From Mactra quadrangularis (lineage: Eukaryota > Mollusca > Bivalvia > Venerida > Mactridae), in contig CM046309.1 of assembly GCA_025267735.1 (NCBI GenBank), positions 30,450,702 to 30,514,701 on the forward strand: a DNA stretch of 64,000 nucleotides, written 5' to 3'. The translations under genes and the position numbers were made by a program. Every line of letters begins with the position of its first letter. Within the stretch, counting starts at the first letter, position 1. A model generated the notes under the pieces. That model did not search any database and was not told the DNA's origin. It worked only from the letters and a program-made list of their open reading frames with translations. Positions 1 to 13,100 of the stretch are shown here, one piece after another.

Positions 1-34
1 TACCTGTTCACATCATGGGAAGAAGGATATGTAA

Positions 35-110
35 GCGGACGGATAGCTCAGTCCGGAGAGCACTCGCCCTGTAAGCAACGGGTCCTGGGTTTGAGTCCCG
101 GTTAGGCTGC
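35..110 (+). mobile_element. tRNA-like SINE head
   Basis: It has a Pol III A-box (TAGCTCAGTCCGGAGAGC) and B-box (GGTTTGAGTCCCG) at tRNA spacing, with a good D-stem and T-stem. Acceptor and anticodon stems pair poorly, so it is a tRNA-derived repeat rather than a working tRNA. Its reverse strand reads RDSNPGPVAYRASALRTEL, a spurious peptide often seen in gene predictions from such repeats. Confidence 0.65.
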
Positions 111-504
111 ATATTTTTCTTACCTTGTGACATTTGGCGCACAATGTCGAATCTTGACTTTATTACTTGGTCAGTTGAGAAACGTTTGTGATAAATTAAA
201 TGCTCCCTAAACGGCCTGGAATTCTGAACTTCGAGACGAATTTCCAGTTCGTAGAGGAGTATGGTAGCATATGGTTGCATATACATGTATGTAGTATATA
301 TTCATTTAGACCCAGTGTTTACTATTACAAAGCAGACAGACAACGTGACCAAAAGATAGAAATCCAAGTTATTCAACACCTTTGTTTATTACATGTATGA
401 CAAACTCACCTAATCGTCTTTTTCCTTTACTTTTACGTATTCTGAAGTTTTACAGTCTCACAAAAGTCACAATCAACCAACAACTTCATTATTGCCGATT
501 TTAT

Positions 505-690
505 ATGGAAAGTTAGACTGGTAATCATTGGATAGCCAGTTCCGGATTGGTCCGATTCCCATTCAAAACCTACCCCGTTATTTCCACGAGAAAGCAACTT
601 TATCCTACTGGCTTAGTGCTGGGATAGCATACCAGGGAACGGACTCGATAGGGATAAATTAAAGTTGTAAGAGCTTGTTTCACAATCAAG
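505..690 (+). mobile_element. tRNA-Ser-like SINE (family A, copy 1)
   Basis: It starts GTTAGACTGGTAATCATTGG, followed by a B-box-like GGTCCGATTCC, then a body with AGCAACTTTATCCTACT and a tail AAAGTTGTAAGAGCTTG. Head, body and tail all recur in reverse at 17095-17410 and 50335-50510. The long-variable-arm layout suggests descent from a serine-type tRNA. The 5' part is truncated. Confidence 0.7.
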
Positions 691-1693
691 ATGAAGTGAA
701 TTAATATAAACGTTTTATAATAGATCTAGTTGTAATCGACTAATGGTTAGCCTAACTATTCAGCTCTAACCCTTCAGCTCTCAGACAAATTATGATAAAA
801 GTCATTGAAATCAGAATGATTAATCAAAGCTAATCTACATCAAACTTCAAGTCGAATCAATTATTACGATTAACAAAAGTAAGACCAACTGAGTTGAAAA
901 ACCTCAAAATGCATTATGGGAAATTTTTAAAATGTCTACGTTATTGTTTCGATGATTGTTGTACGGACTATATATCTAAAGTAGACATTATAATTCCTTC
1001 TCAACTTCCCACTTTTAATCGAAGTTGACTTAAGAGTTAATTTCTGTAAAGATTTTCTGACAAATTAAGTATAATACACGCAACTTAACTTAATTAAAAC
1101 GTCGCCGTAATCATTCCGCCCATTCGTCCCACGTCAATTCGTACCCATTGCTCGTAATACCACCCACATTTGAAGTAATTTATGATTCAACGTATATTAT
1201 TATATTTATTATGAGATCACTAGACTTATTTTGTCCAACATCAAATGTCAATGATGTTCGCTGACAATACTCTCTCCCTTTAACTTTTTGTCCTACTTCA
1301 AGTATGTATTATAGGTCCTAACAATACGATCATAGTAATGATAATAATAGAGATGACAGCCAGAAAATTTTAACTTATAAAAGATATAATAACGTTGATA
1401 TAAAGGACTGTGGAGATGAACTACCCAGGTGTACCACTTAGCGCATTATCCTCGGAGTTTAAAAGTGGTCTTGATAAAAACTTCACCTAAAAAAATTCGA
1501 AAAAGGGAAAGTAACAATTGAAAATGGATCCTCTCAATGTCAAAACGTAATGAAGTCGGTAACGATGTTGATTGAGCTTTTATTTCCGGGATACTTTGCC
1601 ATTAATCGACCAGATGGACTATTTGATGACACTTACCGCTTCTTCTACCTTGTGAAATCATATTGCAGCGATCAGAAAATCTTAGTGCGCCAC

Positions 1694-1769
1694 TAAAACG
1701 TCGCAACACCGCTAAACGTCGCAACTGACGCTTAACGTGGCAGATGACTCTCAACGTCGCACCAAAACA
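1694..1769. repeat. 19-bp tandem repeat, four units
   Basis: Four successive 19-bp units share the core AACGTCGCA (third unit AACGTGGCA). They start near 1694, 1713, 1732 and 1751. Units are diverged outside the core. Confidence 0.65.
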
Positions 1770-3119
1770 TCGTAAAACCTACTTACTGTCCCTTTTAACC
1801 AGGTCAAAGCACAGTTTCTCACCAGTGACTGGAGTATGTCGTATTTTGATACAGTGGTATGAAGAGAAATGTTCAGTACATGTAATGAGTATTACATGAC
1901 CAAACTCCACGAGTGTGTGTATGGCTATATGCACTGAGCGTTTAATCAAACCATTTACGAATAGATCAAAAGTAAGACGCGCTATTGACTTAGCGCAACA
2001 GGCGGGCACCTATAGTATTTCACGTTGATCAATATGGTGCAAGTATAACTTAAAGAACTACTATGAATGGCAATACCAAAATGTATTTATGTAGTTATTT
2101 AAGGTCTCTAACCTATATGGAACGTCAGATGGCACGTGTGTTGTGTCTATTCATGCATATATTTAGACTATTTACTCTAATTGTTGAGACGAGCTCTTGT
2201 CTTAGTCAGGTAAACTGGTCCACTGTATAAAACAAATATTTATATAAACTATTCACTCATACACATGACAGCACTTTCAATAATCTTCACAATTCCAAGA
2301 AGTCCTGACAACATGATATAATCTTAAGAGGTCATTGAAATTACCTTAACTTCTTGAACAAAATCATTGAAAAGTGAAACTCAATAGTTAATTAGAGTTA
2401 ACTCCTGCAAAGAAAACATTTTTGATATTAACTCAAGTTAACTAGAATTCAAATATTAATGATTCGGCTGCGTGTTTGTTTTATTGAACAACCCAGACGC
2501 AAATATTAGGACCTTGACTCTAAAATTAGACATTAATTATGCATAATGCAATATAATAAAAGCATGTGACTTTTGTATTCATTGAAAAGTCAATCGAAAT
2601 TAAATTTACAACATAGTAAATTGTTGACTTTAACCATGTTTCGAGGTCGATCATGTTTTTTGACGTAAGAAGTGAGTGACGTTTTTTTTCTATTCCATAG
2701 GACAATACTTTCTTTATAAGCATTGCATTCCATCATAATAAAAAGTAGTACAAGTATTGACTAGTACTTAAGAATATTTATAAATATCGCATTCATAAAT
2801 ACAAACATGGGGTTATTTATTTGGCTAGCTCATTGATTCCAAGTCAGTATTTCGGTTATTTGTTTATTTTCACAGCGTTTTATGTCGTCAGTTGTACGGC
2901 ACCGTTTTTTAAGTCATACTTTTATTTCAAAAGGTCAAAAGCAATGACTTCGAAACAGAAATAGAATCTGAAGTGACTTGGTTGACGAGGAATATGACTT
3001 AAAATAACTCGACCATGGTTCATCGAACTGTAGATCAGAGTTGGAATAAAAAAAACTAACCTCTTTGCATCAAGCATTTACACTTAAAAGTACAAGTATA
3101 ATTCTTTTAAGCTCATTTG

Positions 3120-3315
3120 TCACTTAGTGACAGGATGAGTTTTTTTGATCACTTTTTGTCCGTCGTCCGTCCGTCCACGCTAATTAGTTTGTGAACACTC
3201 TAGAGGTCACATTTTTTACTCAATTGTCATCAAACTTGGTCAGGATGATGTTCTAGTCAATTGGCCAGATAAGTTCAAACATGTGTCATCTGGGGTTTTA
3301 AGTTATGTACGGTTG
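3120..3315 (+). repeat. Bivalve-type dispersed repeat fragment
   Basis: It contains GTCCGTCCGTCC followed by GTTTGTGAACACTCTAGAGG, then CATCAAACTTGGTCAGGATG and a GTCATCTGGGG end. This order of phrases matches, from memory, a repeat very common in bivalve genomes. Boundaries are approximate and no terminal repeats are visible. Confidence 0.6.
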
Positions 3316-3339
3316 TTGCGCATGTACTTATTAAACCGC

Positions 3340-3440
3340 CCTGGACATTTTCCCTCACCGTTACACTAGGAGAGGTAAAACTTGCAATCGAACCAGGTAC
3401 CTCCGGATTCAAAATCTTGCGCTCAACCACGTCTGCTGCT
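3340..3440 (-). mobile_element. tRNA-like SINE head
   Basis: The reverse strand reads CGTGGTTGAGCGCAAG (A-box-like) and, about 35 nt on, CTGGTTCGATTGCAAG (B-box-like), the spacing of a tRNA-derived head. It is decayed and sits immediately next to the repeat at 3120-3315. Confidence 0.55.
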
Positions 3441-6400
3441 GACCTCTATTGTGAAAATGACCCAGGTTTTACGATAGAGCTTCTTAATATCATGTAGCGT
3501 ATCACATCCCAAATATCAGCTATTTGAATGCCGTGAATGATCAATAATGAATTATTAATTTGTTATTTGAAAAAAGGCTGACTTTTTAATTTTGTATTTG
3601 CTTTCACCATGGGGCAACTGTTAGTTAACATTGCAACATGGTGGTAGATAATTAATCTACAGGTGATCTTTACAACAAAAAACTAAAAATGGTCCAAGAA
3701 ATTAATGAAATATTTGTTTGACACAAACAATTCCATATAACTTTAATAAGCAGATAAATAAAGAATATATAACAGCTAAATATGTTTTACATATTTAATA
3801 TTAAATGTATCGACTGAGTATTAGATTTTTACAGTTTTTTCGTCTCAAAATGTTATTTTAAGGGGTGCATGTCCTACCTCTATGTGAGCTCGTAATGCAT
3901 ACATAATGTGCAAATGGGCTTTGTTGGGCCTTTCTGTTATAACTAGAAAATTAAATACCGGTGGCCCTCATTTCTATTCCATAATTATAAACTATTTCTC
4001 CGCAATTTTGAATGCTCTGTGATATTAGTGCGACACTCGCAACCTTTTCTTCCTCTAAACCCTGCACTATAGAAGAGTATAAATTTTGTTTCACCTGTCG
4101 AAGATGCTCCAGTTTAACTTCAATTAAACACGACAACCAAGAACTGTTCTTCATGTTCCGTTCTCATTATTCTAGTCAAAGCTTTCATCATTACAAGAAC
4201 TCCAAAAACCATATTTTACTAATTCAAATTAAAACTTGATTAAAATGAATTAATTATGTATTCTGATCTGGAACATTTTTTCTTTGATTTCACCGCTATA
4301 GATATTTTATACAAGGACCAATTGACAACTAAACTTATGGTAATTACTAAGTACCAGTGTTTAATTAACGGGAATATTTAATTGTCTCCCATCAAAGACA
4401 AGAGAGCTATCAACTTTATTCTACTCACCCACTCGACTATTCATGACTTTTTTTAAATTGTCTGGGAACCGAACCAGGTTTCACAAATTTATTGTGGGCT
4501 ATGAAAATGCGATTTGAGTTTAATTAGAACATAATGTCAATGGCTTTGCACGGATATATTGTCCTAATCGATGGTAAATCGTGCCTCTGCTTTGCAACAA
4601 CCGACTGTTTTTGTTATTAAAATACGATGTTCTGATAGGCTGATATATCGAATTTAATGTTGGAAAGCAAAGAAGTCAGAGTAATGTAAAATAACAGTAA
4701 AAATTTACTAGAAACGTCCCAGTGTTAACGTGTATTGAAGTCTGTAAACACCAGCGTGGGATGAAGACCATATGTGAAAGAAAAGTGGGCTCTTCTCACT
4801 GTTGATCTTTATGCCTAGAATCATAAAAGCAATAAATTTGATGAGCATTTATAGATGTAAACAGATTGTATAATAACATGGCTCTAGGTTTATAATCATT
4901 TACTTGTTATAGATGATTGACGTGGTGAACAATTACTGAAGTAAATAAGTTATCGTGATAAATAGATTGATAATAAAAAGTTTTAATGTAAAAATTATCG
5001 TATTTGACTTAAGAATGACAGCATTATAAGTTGAAATTACGCCCTAATATCTGCATATACCTTAATTGATTGACTTTTGAAAAGACACGATGTAAAACGG
5101 CTGTATTCAATAGTCGGACTTGAAAGGGAAAGTAATTAATTTCAAGTAATGCTTAAGAATGATTTTTAGATTTTTAATTTTTACGATCATTATTCAGTTC
5201 AAACAATTATGGTTTTGATCGTTTATAAAAATTACAGTATGACTTTATGTTTTTTGTGCTATATTTCTATTTTGTCGAACGTATAGTTAGTAATTTAATA
5301 TTGTGCCTGGAGTATGTGGTAATTCATACATTGACAATTCGCTAAATAAAACATGTATAACCAATTTAAAAATTGAACAACCAATATCTACGCTTAAACA
5401 GCCAATAAAAGCCAATACAAAATTGTTCCGACAATTACCTGACTTGTTCAGCTATTGCACTAAATAGTCATTTACTGATGTTTTCCCTTGTCTGCTAATG
5501 AAAAACACATATCATGCTAATTCTTCATGTAAAGGGAGGTTGGAAAAGGCGCCGCTAACTTTGCTAAAATTTATTTGTCAAATCTTTGTTTTAGACCACT
5601 TAGCAATGTGCTCCATATAAAATCGCAAAATTATTGAACAACACAAAAGTGGTTCCTGTTGGGGTCAGAAAATCAAAAAGTGAATTTTTAACTGCAATTT
5701 CATGTGATTCAATGTGACAATCGCACAATCGAATACATTATATAATTTTGGCTACATGTTGCATCATTATCTTCTGATATTTATTAATAAAAAATCACAA
5801 AACAATGTTCAAAACCAATGTAATATGTGGCTACATGTAAATAAAGATATTTAACATTACATGTACATGTATAAACAATTTTAAAAATTAAGTAAAAATG
5901 TGATTGTTTGTTATTACAATAAAAAGTTTGGTTCAATACGTTATCATCATTCGTTGACACTTTAATTAAACATGTCTATGATAACAAGAGTGGACTATAC
6001 AGACAGCTTCACACTATAGTTTGTTAAATCAAGAAGAAAGGTCGCCTCAGGTTCTCGCAATAATTTGACACCAAAATCTGGACAAGTCACAAAATAAATA
6101 TTTGTCCAAGAAAAAATGTTGGTGGCAGTCAGAAATTATATTGTTGTACTTTGGTGGAATGAAATCATCTCTATAAATAATTCTTTTAAATGATGACTTG
6201 ATCATGTTTATATAAAATTCCTTAAAATTGTCACTTGTGAGAATGTCCCCTAATTTTGTCTTTCTTTTTGCCATATTTAAAAATAAGGCCTTTTTTGGCA
6301 GTGTGTGAGAATACGCTGTTACATTTACATAATTAACTGTTCCATGCAATTTATATTTCACTACTATATTGGTTAATAGTTTAATTTAGATAAATGGTTA

Positions 6401-6550
6401 AAATTGTTAGCTTAATATCAAAATCACATTTTTGTGAGCCTTTTATGATGCATGTTCAATATTAAGACCACTGTTAGATATATCTTAATGCGTCTGTGAC
6501 AATATTCTGTTATTGAGTGGCTAAACTTATAAGTTACTTAAATATAATGA

Positions 6551-6875
6551 GCCCGCTTAGTTAGCTAAACCAGTAGCGCGTCGGACTAAAAATGCAGTGA
6601 TCGTTTACTCTTATTTTGGGCGAGGCCTGGGTACCTTCATGGAAATTGGTTATGAAACATTTTCTATGGTCATTCTAGTGCCTTCCCCTGTTCCACATAT
6701 AACAGTAGTCTATGAAGCCACTGGTCAAGGGTATGTACTTAGTACTTGCTTAAAATCCTTGATCGTCCAGATATCTAGGCCTCTAAAGACACATTGAGAA
6801 GGACAACCGATAGCGCAAATATAGTTTAGAAAAAAAGACTGATGAAACGCGGCGTTAAACACCAGTTAGTAAATT
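6551..6875 (+). mobile_element. tRNA-derived SINE (family B, copy 1)
   Basis: The head TTAGCTAAACCAGTAGCGCG is A-box-like. The body shares TTATGAAACATTTTCTATGG with the copy at 24853-25150, and the tail GCGGCGTTAAACACC matches that copy's GCGGCTTTAAGTCCC. The B-box is decayed. A 66-codon open frame across it is an artefact. Confidence 0.65.
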
Positions 6876-9841
6876 GCAATACACCAGTTATAATGTTTTA
6901 GAAGGAAATTTTGTACATTATAATATCGTAAAGTCTACAAAGTCAAATATAAGTCAGATGACACATAAAATATCTTAGCTGTAAAATAAACTCATGGTTC
7001 ATATCATTTTCATAGACGTTATGTCAAAATTTTATCTTAAATTAAAATTGAATAAAGACGAGATGATATCTTAGTTTCAAATTAAACGGATGAAGTCAAT
7101 TGTCAATTATTATACAATAATAAAATCATGTCAGATGTTAATCTTTTGAGGTAAGAATTCACTTTACATATGTAAACAAGACTAGAATGACAAGATATTG
7201 GCTTCAGGGGGTTTGTTGTATATGTTGGGAGTGCGGGGAGAAAATGTCTTAATCATTGATAGACACATTACAGAATTAATGAATTCTTTCGCTTGACTGA
7301 CACGCTACGAGACATGATAAGTTAGATTTGATTTTAACTGTTGAGAATACATCAGAATTCTGAAATAATAAGAATTGAAGTAAACTTTGGTTATGACAAA
7401 CATAATTGGACAGCTGTATTAGTGATTGTACGAGAAGCATTCCTGTATAGTTAAACAATTCAGTCAAAATTCACTACACATCGTTTTTATTCAATGAAGC
7501 AATTTCAGTTTACGGGAACGTTGAATTATCTCGTATACATGTATATGCATTTGGTTCGGTACCGTGCCGACCGCCACTGTCTCATACGAAAGAAATATCA
7601 TAGCATAAACTTGTTTCTGAATCAGGCTTGAATTATAGCTGCTATTGTAAATACAGTTTGTTCTGAAAGTCAGTGGAATTGTTGACTTTTTCAAGGATAT
7701 ATATCTTATTGGGTCAATTCTTTAATTAAGAAAACATATCGACTACAACACTTGCTTAAATTAATGTTATATTTTCATATGTCTTTTTGACTAGGGAAAT
7801 ACACTGTATAAATGAAATTATCAGATGTTCATTGGAGATATGAAATAAAGCACTATTCGTCGTGCTATTCTTAGATCGTGGGGGCTTTGGTTGTTGTCTC
7901 AATTAATGATCATGAGTCCGAGAAAATCTAGTTTTATTCCTATGATGATCACGAGTGGTCTAAGCTTAATTTGTCTTAGTAATTGTGTAAAGATAATTCC
8001 GCAAAAGTTTGTGAGTTTTGTTCACCATCCTTAGCATTAAAAAAATCAAATAAACTGTTCCACTCCTTACGTAATCTCTGTACAAATATACGGACAAGCA
8101 GTTGATTAAATTTTGAGTGCATGTGCACTTGTTATAACATAGCACTAAGCATGATTCATTGCATTTGTCAAATATCAGAAAAAATATTTCAAAGTCTTGT
8201 ATTTTCCTTTAAAGTTGTAAGTCAGTGACAAGCTCATTTCATTTTACAAACATGGAAAAAGGAGCACTGGACGTATCCCTAATACTTTGACGGGCTTGTT
8301 ATGTCATCTATAATATGCATCAAACACAGGAAGGACATTTAAAAAGCCGTTAGTTTGTATCCCCTACAGTAATGGATAGCATACGTTGCCAACACCAAAG
8401 CATATTTTAGAAAGGTAATGCTTTTTTACTGATAGAATCTATGTGTGTTTTAAGATTTATCAATCGTTTGTTCGCAGATTATTGAATTGAAAAGTGACAA
8501 AATTTCGACAGATAAAAACAGAAATAAAACATATTTTTATCAAAGGACGTTTAAAGCAGTTTGCATATTTCCTTTATTCTTTTGACAGGTTAAGCATTAA
8601 GTTTATTTTGTGTTAGTCTGTATTTCTGTTGAAAAAAAGAACATTAATGATTAGTCATGGTTAGTCATTAAGAAAAATATCATATTTTTGTTTTCTGAAC
8701 TGCGTAACAGTTTCAAGAGCCTTTATCTTAACACTGTGCACATTACCTCGTTATATCAAATTATCTTACTGAATATGAGTACATACTATAACAAAACAAT
8801 ACAATTTAATACAAGGGACTAGCTAGTTTCCTTAAGTTGATTTTACATATATATTGTTCCAGAAACCTTCTGCAACTAATCACTCTTGGTGTCGTCTGCG
8901 CAAAGGGCCATGAAGGTTCTATGTACGTCATTAAACTATGAACCAGTATACACGTACATAAGTTATTCTAGTTTTGAAATAACTATATCCAATCAGCAAT
9001 GTTTTTTAAAGCTAAATTTTTCTTTAAATACATTGGTTAATAGTCTTGAAAGGTGGTGAATTTACAAACGTTCTTGGAAATATTTTTAATTGTTTATGTG
9101 CATTAAAGAAGAGGTCTTAGCAATATAAGTAAATAAAATGCTCATATTTTAAACCAATGGAGCACGAAAACATTGCATTTCACAATACAAGACATACATC
9201 AGTCATATTGAACATAACTATATTATTTTATGCAGGCATTTGTCAATGTGCTTTTTACCATTAATATCACATTAACTTCAAATCTCAAATGCGTATTGTC
9301 TATAGAATAACTGATCTCTTCTGTAACAAAGTCCGGCGTTTCAAGGTGACTAAACTTCGAATGTTGTTAAAAGTACATAAATTCTTCCTATATCCCCATT
9401 CACAAAAAACATACAATTTTCACCGAAGTGATGAATTACAAAAAAGCGGAGAGAAGATGTCCCTTTATTGGTTCTATAAATAATTAAAAACAAGAGCTGT
9501 TGATTGCTGGGACACACAAATTTAGTTATTTGCTAAACGCTGAAATGTAATGAAAATTGTTTAAAACAATTAAGTGTTTCTCAGTATTTATTTAAGTGTT
9601 TTCTTTCAAAGTTTAGCCTCAGTCAGTGATAGGCTAGTGACATGTAATGTACGAATACTGCATCTGTGTGCAGTAGATTTCCCAACTAATTAATTCAACA
9701 CGTATAGATGGGGTGGGACTTAACATCTGTATAAAGTAGCTTACTGAATTGAATCGTTTTACTAACACCGCCTCTGATTTTACCTGATAAAGACTTAAAC
9801 TTTTATCTTGTCAAGTTTGTACCATCCTTCAAAGTGTAAAT

Positions 9842-10116
9842 TTTAAATAACCAACTTAACGAGCCACTCTGATTGGCCAATCAGCAAGCGCGCTCATACG
9901 GGTAACTAATGTCAGTGCCACCCGTAATAACTACTGAATCGTGAAAACGGCACTTTAACTTCTTGTCGAACTTTACTTTCACTTCTGTACGTATTGTGAT
10001 TGGACAATTGGCTTTACTAAATTTACGGGTGGCAGACTATAGTTCATATAACTATATTATTACCACATTTTAACAGTGAAAGGTGATTGTAAGACGGATT
10101 ACTCTTTTAAGTGTTT
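9842..10116 (+). promoter_or_regulatory. Candidate proximal promoter / 5' UTR of tailless
   Basis: This 275-bp stretch directly precedes the start codon. It has a palindromic ATTGGCCAAT (9872-9881) and another GATTGG/CAATTGG cluster (9998-10012), both CCAAT-box like. A perfect 12-bp inverted pair, TGCCACCCGTAA (9916-9927) and TTACGGGTGGCA (10023-10034), lies between and after them. It is richer in GC than its surroundings. No clear TATA box or start site can be fixed, so the promoter role is inferred from position and motifs. Confidence 0.45.
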
Positions 10117-10159
10117 ATGGTTAAACTTGAAATCATGAACAAAGTGTCTGGGCAGTCGA
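10117..10159 (+). CDS. NR2E1: Tailless exon 1 (start codon and 14 codons)
   Basis: The frame begins [14 protein letters not shown] and ends at the donor gtaagt (10160). An in-frame TAA lies at 10108-10110, so translation cannot start further upstream in this exon. The last base A joins GT of exon 2 to give Ser, producing SSRIL before the zinc finger, as in vertebrate TLX (TSRIL). A second in-frame ATG at 10135 gives a start more like the short vertebrate N-terminus and a 398-residue protein. I kept the upstream ATG because it is first. Confidence 0.82.
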
Positions 10160-13100
10160 GTAAGTATTTAATATAAGATATATATAATATTTTATATTGA
10201 TTTAAATATTGATAATTTTAATTAATCGTTAATTGTAATTTACAGGTGTTATGAATATTGGGTAAATAATAATAAGTGAAAATCATTTTTATAGATAGAT
10301 AGTTTATCTATTTTTCTTAACATTTACAAATGTATGAGGACAATTATGCATAGTAATAGATATCATCTAAGACATTTTATGATGATTAACAATAGTTTAA
10401 ACTTTACTGGCTTTATTTATTAAACGATTTAATTATTATCATTATCAATCAGTTAAGCATTCAGAGTTATATCAATTACAGCATTATCAATATCCCCATT
10501 ACCACTACTACATGTATATGTGCTATATATTGTTTTATACATGTTGTAATATTTAATTCCTTATAATTCTAAATGCTTACATTAGATTTATAATTTAATG
10601 CTTGACTTTTAAAGATTATAAATGTTACGTGTTACTTATTTAAGGAACTTATTATCTGTCTTAATATAGTAATACCGCATAAGTTAGTTGGTTTTTTAAT
10701 GAACCATTGCTACTGTGTGCGCTCTCTCTTTACTTCGGGAGTCAAACTTTCATTTTCTGATTCATGTACCAGAATATTCTGGCATGTTTTAATTTTATAT
10801 TAATTGTTCGAACTATATCTTATTTAAGCAATTTTAACATTTTAGAAGTTTGTTTGACTGTTCTGTTACAAAAAAAACCATTTGAACAGCTGATCGCTGA
10901 TCATTTATCCAAATAGCGGTTTATTATCCATCGCTCATATTATTATAATTACCGTTTCTTAGGTCTATTAATATCCATATTTGATGAATATCCATATGTA
11001 TAACAAGCAGATCTGGTAATGAAATTCAGGGGTTTTGGGGTCTTAGACAAGGTCCTTTTTCTTATGTTATACTGCTGAAATAATAAAAGCCAAGAATTTC
11101 AGGTTTTATTATATTTTTTTAAGCTTAACTCATGCATTTTATCTTGGCAAACGTCGCTGTCTTTTAAACTTAGTTTGAAGGACTTGGTATAATCGTGTTT
11201 GATGAAACTATTGCCGAATTGTGTTTCCCCACAAAATCTTACGATAAAAATTATCTTAGAAAATAAAGGACAATTCAGTTGGTTAATTTCTTTCTCAATG
11301 ACAGATACACGTTGAAACTTCATAGTATTATATATCATTGATGTATTATTTGTGATAAATCGCGACATTGTCAAAAAATATCGCTTGTACTGATGAATTG
11401 CAAAGATTAATTCTATATTATAAGCTGTCATTTTGGTCGTTCGTCCAGTATTTACGTTTTCAAAATCGCCAAAAATCGCCAACCATAATTGGACAAATGT
11501 TAAATGTTGTATTAAAATTCCAAAAAATTAATGCTTTATCGTCATATGAGTAAAACTTGCGATTGCCTTTTTTGGAACTGTCGTTTTATACGTAAAGGTT
11601 ATTGCTACATGTTCTTTATGTTTGTTTTTACTTTGTGAATGTGTATTTGTATTAAAGATACATAGAACCTATGCTCAGGTATCCGTACAATGAATTGTCT
11701 TACGGCAGATGTTCGTCGTAAATCCATACTCCAAGGCATTATAATTGATCGTCGGCAATTTTCAACATATCCTGACAAGAAGCCTAATTGTAAGGATGTT
11801 TGCTAAATGAATTTGATGTTCTTGTTATAATAACTGTATTAGTCCCAATTTTCGTAGTATTATTAAACATAACCAAATCTGTTGCTGTTATATAATATTA
11901 GTGTAGCACGGTCCCATAGTTTAAACATTTTTATTTCAAACAATGTATATACATACAGATATATAAATAGTTATTGACATGAACATATACGACATTGAAG
12001 AAATGGGTAAACAAAAAGCTTAGAGCAGAAAAACGTTCATTACCAATTAATAAACTTTATACATGATCATATTTAATAATGGAAATCAGTTAGTTATAGA
12101 ATAAAAAATACAAAGAAGTTTAATATTTGAGTAGACAAAACTCATTAGAAGAAAAAAGGCTAACTTAATCCGTAGGAGAAATCAAATATAGGAGAAATGA
12201 AGGAAATAATGATTGCTGTTGGGGAGAATGAAAGAAGTGGTTAGAAATATTAAAGTGGTGTTCGACACTCTCCCATACAGTACCGTCCATACTTATTCTC
12301 AGAGGTTCGAGACTCTTGATCTTGGTAGATTAAACGCTCGAACTCATTAAAAACACTTACTTCTATAACTGAGAAAACAGAATAAGAAGATTTTATGACT
12401 CGGCCAGTCTTAACAGAAAAAGTCACCAATAAGCCAAATATATATTTTCTAATTAATTGGCATCCATTACGTTGACTACGCGCTCCCAGATTTCTCGCAT
12501 TCTGTCATCTTTTACCAAATTTCAAATGATTTATAATTACAAAAATGTATATTCAAAATGTTTACCATTGCTTAAATTGTAAAAAGTATAATTTATAGTC
12601 AGTTTTTATATTCAATTTACCAGTTCAAACTCAAGAAATAAATTTCGAAAATATAACCTGGAAATGGTAACCAACCTTACTCACAAATTTAAATGACACT
12701 TTCGATACAGAACAAATTGTATTGTAATTATACTTGAAAATGGAAATTATACAAATAACAAAAAAGGCGTAACTTTAGTTAATGTATTTACATTGTTTTA
12801 TTTATTAATTTTATTATTTACAATAAAATCAATATTCCATCATTTATTAACATTATAAAGTCATTTATATTCGGAATCTCTCTGCACCCTAAGAACAGAT
12901 AAGTGGTTGAAGTCGAGTCAATCTAACTGATAAAACTTTATTAAATGTGCATTACAGATAAGCTCTTTCTGACTTTATAAATGATTCCTTAGATATCCAC
13001 TAGTAAGCCTCCGTGATGTCAATGTTAACTGTATTAAAATATATTATATGCAGGGGCGTAGCTGGTGGCTATGTTCCTCAAATTTGAAAGGATAGGGTCG

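Larger units (their letters stand above)
1..10116. other. Intergenic region upstream of tailless
   Basis: No convincing gene. It holds a tRNA-like SINE head (35-110), a tRNA-Ser-like SINE (505-690), a 19-bp tandem repeat (1694-1769), a bivalve-type dispersed repeat (3120-3315), a minus-strand SINE head (3340-3440) and a longer SINE (6551-6875). The remainder is AT-rich unique-looking sequence. Open frames here are short and lack family resemblance. Confidence 0.7.

Noticed and set aside
35..110. A functional tRNA gene
   Set aside because: A-box, B-box, D-stem and T-stem are present, but the acceptor and anticodon stems do not pair. Treated as a SINE head.
11099..11482. 127-codon minus-strand frame
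   Set aside because: Amino-acid use follows AT bias, no family resemblance, and no splice or start context. Probably chance, inside tailless intron 1.
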